Shown: positions 59,338 through 64,000 of the stretch, piece by piece
Layout: each line of letters begins with the position of its first letter
Position numbering within the stretch: position 1 is the stretch's first letter
NCBI RefSeq assembly: GCF_016598775.1
Contig: NZ_CP066802.1
Span: 372,001 to 436,000, forward strand
Direction of reading: 5' to 3'
Source of the DNA: Actinomyces weissii
GTDB taxonomy: Bacteria; Actinomycetota; Actinomycetes; Actinomycetales; Actinomycetaceae
Length of the DNA: 64,000 bases
Program-made: the position numbers and the translations under genes
Notes under the pieces: model-generated
What the model was told of the DNA's origin: nothing
The model's input: the letters and a program-made list of their open reading frames with translations, nothing else
Databases searched by the model: none

Positions 59338-61674
59338 GTGCTTCTGCATGTTTATTGCTGTCGCATGTCCGTTGGTCCTTCGTCTGCGGTTTCCCGGGCT
59401 GCGTCCGCGGACATGCTGTGCCACTATGTTTTGTCAGGAGCCGCAGTTCCTGACGGTCGCTTCACGGCTCTGGAAGCCGCTCCGCCCGCCCTCCCACCGT
59501 CGTCGAGGTCAGGTGACCCAGCCGTGCGCCCTCCCAGCAGCAGCACAACAGGTGCCCGCCGTCGCCGCGGATACCGTTTAGCAGCAGGCCCGGGCGTACA
59601 CCTGGGCCAGCTGCTGCCTGCATACGCCCCGTTGGACCTGGCCCCGCAGCCTGCCGAGCTCTCCTGCCCGGCTGCTGACCGGCCAGCTTCCGGCAACCCG
59701 GCGCCCGCTAGTCACCGCCCCTCTCTGTTCGAGACCCTGACAAGTGTGGAGACCCTCACCCAGGCCTGGCAGACGGTACTGGCCCGTGACGCCCGCGACG
59801 GCACCCTAACCGCGCAGACCCAGCGCATCGCCGCTGACCCCAAAGGCTTCATCAACCAGCTCAGCCAGGAGCTGCGGGCAGGCACCTACCGTCCCGGCCC
59901 GCTGTGGGCCATTCAGATCGCCAAGAACGGCGGCGGGGCCAGCACCCCCGGGGCAGCAGGCACCGATCAGCCCGCCTGCGGGCAAGCTGCTGGCACCCCA
60001 GGTGCACGCACCAGGACCCTGCGTATACCCACGATCCGTGACCGGGTGGTCGAGCGGGCGCTGGTTAACACCCTGAGCCACCGGGTGGACCTGCTGCTGT
60101 CGCCGTGCTGCTTTGCCTACCGCACCGGCCTGGGACGGGACGACGCGATCCACCACGTGACCATGCTGCGGGACGCTGGCTTCGTCCACGTGCTGCGCAC
60201 CGACGTGCGCGACTACTTCCCTAACCTGGATGTCTCACAGGCCCTGCGGGTGCTGGGCCGGGCGGTGCGTTGTGAGCGCACCCTGGCGCTGGTGGGGCTC
60301 GTGGCACGGCCTCGCCGGGCGCGCGGTGAGCGGCGCTGCCGCAGCCGGGGTATCGCGCAGGGGTCCACCCTGTCCCCGCTGCTGGCCAACCTGGTGCTCG
60401 CGGACGTGGACCACCAGCTGTGCGACGCCGGTTTCGGCTACGCCAGGTTCGCGGACGACATCATCGTCTGCTCCCCCAGTAGGGAGGACCTGGCCCACGG
60501 TGCCAGGCTCCTGCGCGCCCTGGTTGGCTCCCTGGGTTTGTCACTGAACGAGGAGAAGACCTCCATGACCAGCTTTGACGAGGGTTTCTGCTACCTGGGG
60601 GTCGAGCTGACGCGCACGCAGCCCGCCGTGGACCCACGCCATGACGTCAAAGGGCACCCGGACCCTGACCACGTGGTCTACGTGGGGCGGGAGGGCAGCC
60701 GGGTGCGCGTGTCCAAGGGCAGGCTGCTGGTGGAGGCGGACTCCGGGATCCCGCAGATGAGCATCCCGCGCCACGCGGTGTGCCGCCTGGTACTGGCCGG
60801 GGCGGTCGGGCTGTCGGCGGGGGCGCGCTCCTGGGCGCTGAGGCACGACGTCGACGTGGTGTTCCTGTCCCGGCGTGGCAGCTACCTGGGGCGTCTGGCG
60901 GCCCCGCGGGCGACGGCCAGCGCCCGCCGGCTGCTGGCTCAGGCTGCGGTGTGTGCGGACGAGTCAGCCCGCCTACCGCTGGCTCGTAGCATCGTGGAGG
61001 CCAAGCTGCGCCACCAGGTGGGGCTGCTCCAGCGGCTGGGGCGCCGTCAGGAGGGTGTGCAGGTGGGGGACGTGTGCGCTCAGCTGCGGACGCTGATGGG
61101 GGACGCTGCGCACGCGGCGGACACTGCTGAGCTGATGGGGCTGGAAGGGGCGGCCTCCCTGCTGTACTTCGAGGAGCTGTCCCGGCTGGTACCTGCGGAG
61201 GTGGTGTTCGAGGGGCGGAGCCGCAGGCCGCCCAGGGACCTGGCCAATGCGGCGCTGTCCTACGGGTACGCGATCCTGCTGGCGGAGTGCGTGGGGGCGC
61301 TGCTGTCGGCGGGCCTGGAGCCTTCCTTGGGGGTTCTGCACGCTTCCACGGACAAGCGTCCTAGCCTGGCGCTGGACCTTATGGAGGAGTTCCGCCCCCT
61401 GCTGGTGGACCGTACGGTTATGGCCTTGCTGCGGCAGCGGCGGCTGCGGCCGGAGCACGCGGTGGAGTCTCCTGACGGCGCGGGCGTGTGGCTGGAGCGC
61501 CGGGGCAAGAAGGCCCTGGTGGACGGATACGAGGCCACCATGCAGCGGACGGTCTCAGGCGCGTTGCCTGGTTTCCAGGGGAGCTGGCGCAGGCACGTGC
61601 ACCACCAGGCCCAGCGCCTGGCGCGGGCGCTGCTGGAGCCGGGGGAGTCTTGGGAGGGCGTGTCGTGGCGGTGA
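59338..61674 (+). CDS. cas1: Reverse transcriptase-Cas1 fusion protein
   Basis: A 778-residue protein. Residues 1-130 are Ala/Pro/Arg-rich without a known domain. The RT domain (about 134-425) has VLRTDVRDYFPN with catalytic Asp289, GIAQGSTLSPLLANL, FADD (371-374, completing the catalytic triad), and LNEEKTSM then FCYLGVEL. The Cas1 integrase (about 443-765) has IPQMSIPRHAVCRLVL, the catalytic Glu603 in MGLEGAASLLYF, His668 in GVLHAS and Asp680 in LALDLMEEFRP. All residues needed for DNA synthesis and spacer integration are present. Such fusions acquire spacers from RNA as well as DNA in tested systems. GTG 59338 is the first in-frame start; later ones are possible and none has a good ribosome-binding site. 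Confidence 0.95.
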   Translation: MLLHVYCCRMSVGPSSAVSRAASADMLCHYVLSGAAVPDGRFTALEAAPPALPPSSRSGDPAVRPPSSSTTGARRRRGYRLAAGPGVHLGQLLPAYAPLDLAPQPAELSCPAADRPASGNPAPASHRPSLFETLTSVETLTQAWQTVLARDARDGTLTAQTQRIAADPKGFINQLSQELRAGTYRPGPLWAIQIAKNGGGASTPGAAGTDQPACGQAAGTPGARTRTLRIPTIRDRVVERALVNTLSHRVDLLLSPCCFAYRTGLGRDDAIHHVTMLRDAGFVHVLRTDVRDYFPNLDVSQALRVLGRAVRCERTLALVGLVARPRRARGERRCRSRGIAQGSTLSPLLANLVLADVDHQLCDAGFGYARFADDIIVCSPSREDLAHGARLLRALVGSLGLSLNEEKTSMTSFDEGFCYLGVELTRTQPAVDPRHDVKGHPDPDHVVYVGREGSRVRVSKGRLLVEADSGIPQMSIPRHAVCRLVLAGAVGLSAGARSWALRHDVDVVFLSRRGSYLGRLAAPRATASARRLLAQAAVCADESARLPLARSIVEAKLRHQVGLLQRLGRRQEGVQVGDVCAQLRTLMGDAAHAADTAELMGLEGAASLLYFEELSRLVPAEVVFEGRSRRPPRDLANAALSYGYAILLAECVGALLSAGLEPSLGVLHASTDKRPSLALDLMEEFRPLLVDRTVMALLRQRRLRPEHAVESPDGAGVWLERRGKKALVDGYEATMQRTVSGALPGFQGSWRRHVHHQAQRLARALLEPGESWEGVSWR

Positions 61675-61952
61675 CGGTGATCGTAGCCTATGACGTGGCC
61701 AGCAACACACGGCGCGCTCGCCTGGCGACGGCGTTGGAAGGGTGGGGGTACAGGCTGCAGGAGTCGGTTTTCCAGCTGCGTCTGGCTGAGGGCGAGCTGG
61801 AGCAGGTGCGGGCACGGGTCAAGGAGCTGATCGACGACGTGGACGACGTGGTCCACCTGTATCCCTTGTGCAGCGCCTGCGTGGGACGCTGCGAGGTGCA
61901 CGGGACCGCACCGTCGCTTGACGATGCGGGACTGTACCGGGGCGTCTGGTAA
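61665..61952 (+). CDS. cas2: CRISPR-associated endonuclease Cas2
   Basis: A 95-residue ferredoxin-like protein with the first-strand VIVAYDVASNTRRARLA (conserved Asp), ESVFQLRLAEGELEQV and a Cys-containing end YPLCSACVGRCEVHG. As in other systems it should form a complex with Cas1 and act as the structural core in spacer integration. It overlaps the rt-cas1 end by 10 nt, with GGAGG 7 nt before the GTG at 61665; a GTG at 61671 would overlap the rt-cas1 stop as GTGA and is an alternative. Confidence 0.95.
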   Translation: MAVTVIVAYDVASNTRRARLATALEGWGYRLQESVFQLRLAEGELEQVRARVKELIDDVDDVVHLYPLCSACVGRCEVHGTAPSLDDAGLYRGVW

Positions 61953-61980
61953 GGCTAGGGGCGGCCCGTACTGCGGAGCG

Positions 61981-62230
61981 GCGACAGGGCCGATTGCTGG
62001 GAGTTTGCTGTGTGTTTGCTGGTTGGGGTGTTTGGAGGGGGACTTTTTGGCTTGGTCTCGTTGGAAGTCGGTGGCTGGGGGTGGTTTTGGGGTGTCGGTG
62101 GCGCTTGGCTTGATTGTGCCGAAAAGTGGGTATAGTGGGGGTGTGCTGGCCGGTCCTGTGGGGTGCTTGCGGGGCCAGTGGCGCTCTGGGTCCTGGAAGT
62201 GGCGTGATTGCAAGGCTTCTGGGGGCCAGG
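61981..62230 (+). promoter_or_regulatory. CRISPR leader of array 2
   Basis: 98.7% identical (three changes in 235 bp) to the leader of array 1. TATAGT at 62131-62136 and TTGATT 15 bp before it are unchanged. Homology begins right after the cas2 end, so this leader probably arose by duplication of the first. Confidence 0.88.
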
Positions 62231-64000
62231 GTCAGGAAGCACCACGCACCTGTAGGTGCATTAAGACAATGGGAGAGACTTTCTCCACTGTGCGAACTGT
62301 CACGTCAGGAAGCACCACGCACCTGTAGGTGCATTAAGACCTGGCTGGCCGTAAGGCCACCCTGGATAATACGCGTCAGGAAGCACCACGCACCTGTAGG
62401 TGCATTAAGACTGACCGTCCATCGGCCGTTGTCGCTGACGACGACAGTCAGGAAGCACCACGCACCTGTAGGTGCATTAAGACCTGGCTGGCCGTAAGGC
62501 CACCCTGGATAATACGCGTCAGGAAGCACCACGCACCTGTAGGTGCATTAAGACAAGGCCAATTTGGCCTCCAACTTCTGTGCCTTCTCGTCAGGAAGCA
62601 CCACGCACCTGTAGGTGCATTAAGACAAGCAGGCGGCGAACCGCTCGTCCCCCTTGATGAGTCAGGAAGCACCACGCACCTGTAGGTGCATTAAGACTTT
62701 TCTAATTATCTCTCATGTTTCACTCGCTGTCCTGTCAGGAAGCACCACGCACCTGTAGGTGTATTAAGACTAGAAGGGTTAGTGATCATCGATTCTTATG
62801 TATCGAGTCAGGAAGCACCACGCACCTGTAGGTGCATTAAGACAATAGGCGATCCCCTAGGAACTCTCCTCGCAGTCCCGTCAGGAAGCACCACGCACCT
62901 GTAGGTGCATTAAGACTTTGCTCTCCGAACTCTTCGGCAATCTTCTGTCGCGTCAGGAAGCACCACGCACCTGTAGGTGCATTAAGACCGTGTCGCCGGG
63001 TTCGGGTGATTCGACCACATTGTCCGTCAGGAAGCACCACGCACCTGTAGGTGCATTAAGACGGGCCAGAAGAGCCCCTAAGGGGGAAAGGAACACCATG
63101 TCAGGAAGCACCACGCACCTGTAGGTGCATTAAGACCAAGCTCCGATCCGAAGTTCGGGACCAGAAGGGCCGTCAGGAAGCACCACGCACCTGTAGGTGC
63201 ATTAAGACTCTTCTGTCTGGAAAACCCTAGCTCGGCTAGGTTCTCGTCAGGAAGCACCACGCACCTGTAGGTGCATTAAGACCCAGGACGGCGTTGAGGT
63301 CCTTTATAAGACCGCTGTCAGGAAGCACCACGCACCTGTAGGTGCATTAAGACCCAGGACGGCGTTGAGGTCCTTTATAAGACCGCTGTCAGGAAGCACC
63401 ACGCACCTGTAGGTGCATTAAGACTCCACCCGCCGGGACCGGGCGATGGGGCACGCCCGTCAGGAAGCACCACGCACCTGTAGGTGCATTAAGACCGCTC
63501 CTACGCCCCTTTCTTGCCACCCCTATTCTTGTCAGGAAGCACCACGCACCTGTAGGTGCATTAAGACGAGTACCAGTTCTATTGTCATATCTTCCGCCTC
63601 TCGTCAGGAAGCACCACGCACCTTTAGGTGCATTAAGACCTCAACTCCCGGACAGCAATGTAGATAAGCCATAAGTCAGGAAGCACCACGCACCTGTAGG
63701 TGCATTAAGACACCACAGGTAGGACGATAACGGCTGTTGCCAGAGCGGGTCAGGAAGCACCACGCACCTGTAGGTGCATTAAGACCGCTCCTACGCCCCT
63801 TTCTTGCCACCCCTATTCTTGTCAGGAAGCACCACGCACCTGTAGGTGCATTAAGACACTTCTGGAAGTTCTCACAGGCCTCCCGGAAGGAGGCGTCAGG
63901 AAGCACCACGCACCTGTAGGTGCATTAAGACTCCTTCCTAAGCGCCTTCTCGATGGTGTTTCGGAGTGTCAGGAAGCACCACGCACCTGTAGGTGCATTA
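62231..64000 (+). CRISPR. CRISPR array 2: at least 25 repeats (continues beyond window)
   Basis: The same 37-nt repeat as array 1. 25 repeats start at 62231, 62304, 62375, 62447, 62518, 62590, 62661, 62734, 62807, 62880, 62952, 63026, 63100, 63172, 63246, 63317, 63388, 63459, 63531, 63603, 63675, 63749, 63821, 63895 and 63968 (cut by the edge). 24 spacers of 34-37 nt are seen. Nearly all repeats are perfect; exceptions are GTGTATT at repeat 8 and CCTTTAGG at repeat 20. Spacer pairs 2/4, 15/16 and 18/22 are identical. Perfect leader-proximal repeats imply this is the array in use. Confidence 0.98.

Overview
The window is high-GC actinobacterial chromosome. Gene content and order point to a member of the Actinomycetaceae, most likely Actinomyces. 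This is an inference from family content (DUF3073, DUF2516, DUF2342, Holin-X, a GlnR-type regulator next to nitrobindin and ygfZ, and ppk next to mutT1); no rRNA is present to confirm it. Genes are densely packed, often with 1-4 nt overlaps, and several appear to be transcribed leaderless.

Layout. 1-8.7 kb, mostly minus strand: a TetR-regulated MFS exporter cut by the window edge, a DUF3073 gene, a three-gene envelope operon (Holin-X plus two DUF3618-like proteins), a MacB/FtsX-type ABC exporter with a NagZ-like lipoprotein, and a small zincin. 8.8-9.9 kb: tRNA-Glu, then tRNA-Asp/tRNA-Phe present twice with a 120-bp inverted-repeat-ended element between the copies. 10-22.3 kb: a PadR/membrane protein pair, MscS channel, msrB, EEP phosphatase, EamA exporter, SDR, three tandem paralogous membrane proteins sharing a structured 5' leader, a lipoprotein, a DEAD-box helicase and a GlsB-type membrane protein. 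22.3-25.3 kb: a decayed accessory island beside tRNA-Lys, with remnants of a flavodoxin-fold oxidoreductase, a Phd antitoxin, a frameshifted ImmA/IrrE peptidase and a possible integrase start, plus an intact Panacea-Doc toxin-antitoxin pair. 25.6-57.1 kb: mostly housekeeping genes (ppk, mutT1, an AbiEi-like protein, glnR-like regulator, nitrobindin, ygfZ, an IS30 remnant, DUF2516, dtd, clpC, ppdK, a RAMA-domain protein, a hydrolase, metX, metY, an NlpC/P60 hydrolase, ppa, dacB, DUF2342).

The most notable region is 57.3-64.0 kb: a CRISPR adaptation locus built around a reverse transcriptase-Cas1 fusion. A stand-alone cas6 (minus strand) faces away from a leader, a 12-repeat array, an rt-cas1-cas2 operon, a second almost identical leader and a second array of at least 25 repeats that runs off the window. 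No interference genes are visible, so the effector type is not known from this sequence. The locus probably acquires spacers from RNA as well as DNA, by analogy with characterised RT-Cas1 systems; this is an inference.

The second unusual signal is a dispersed intergenic repeat family (about 11 copies). It is made of 22-bp units (GCGAGACCGGGACATATG core), then a TAAGGTNNNCCTAA dyad, and often a DnaA-box-like TTATCCACA. Copies lie at the 3' ends of genes in a consistent orientation, and two copies encode the C-termini of ClpC and MutT1.

Limits: everything is read by eye; family calls rest on motif recognition, and start codons were chosen from ribosome-binding sites, overlaps and -10 spacing.
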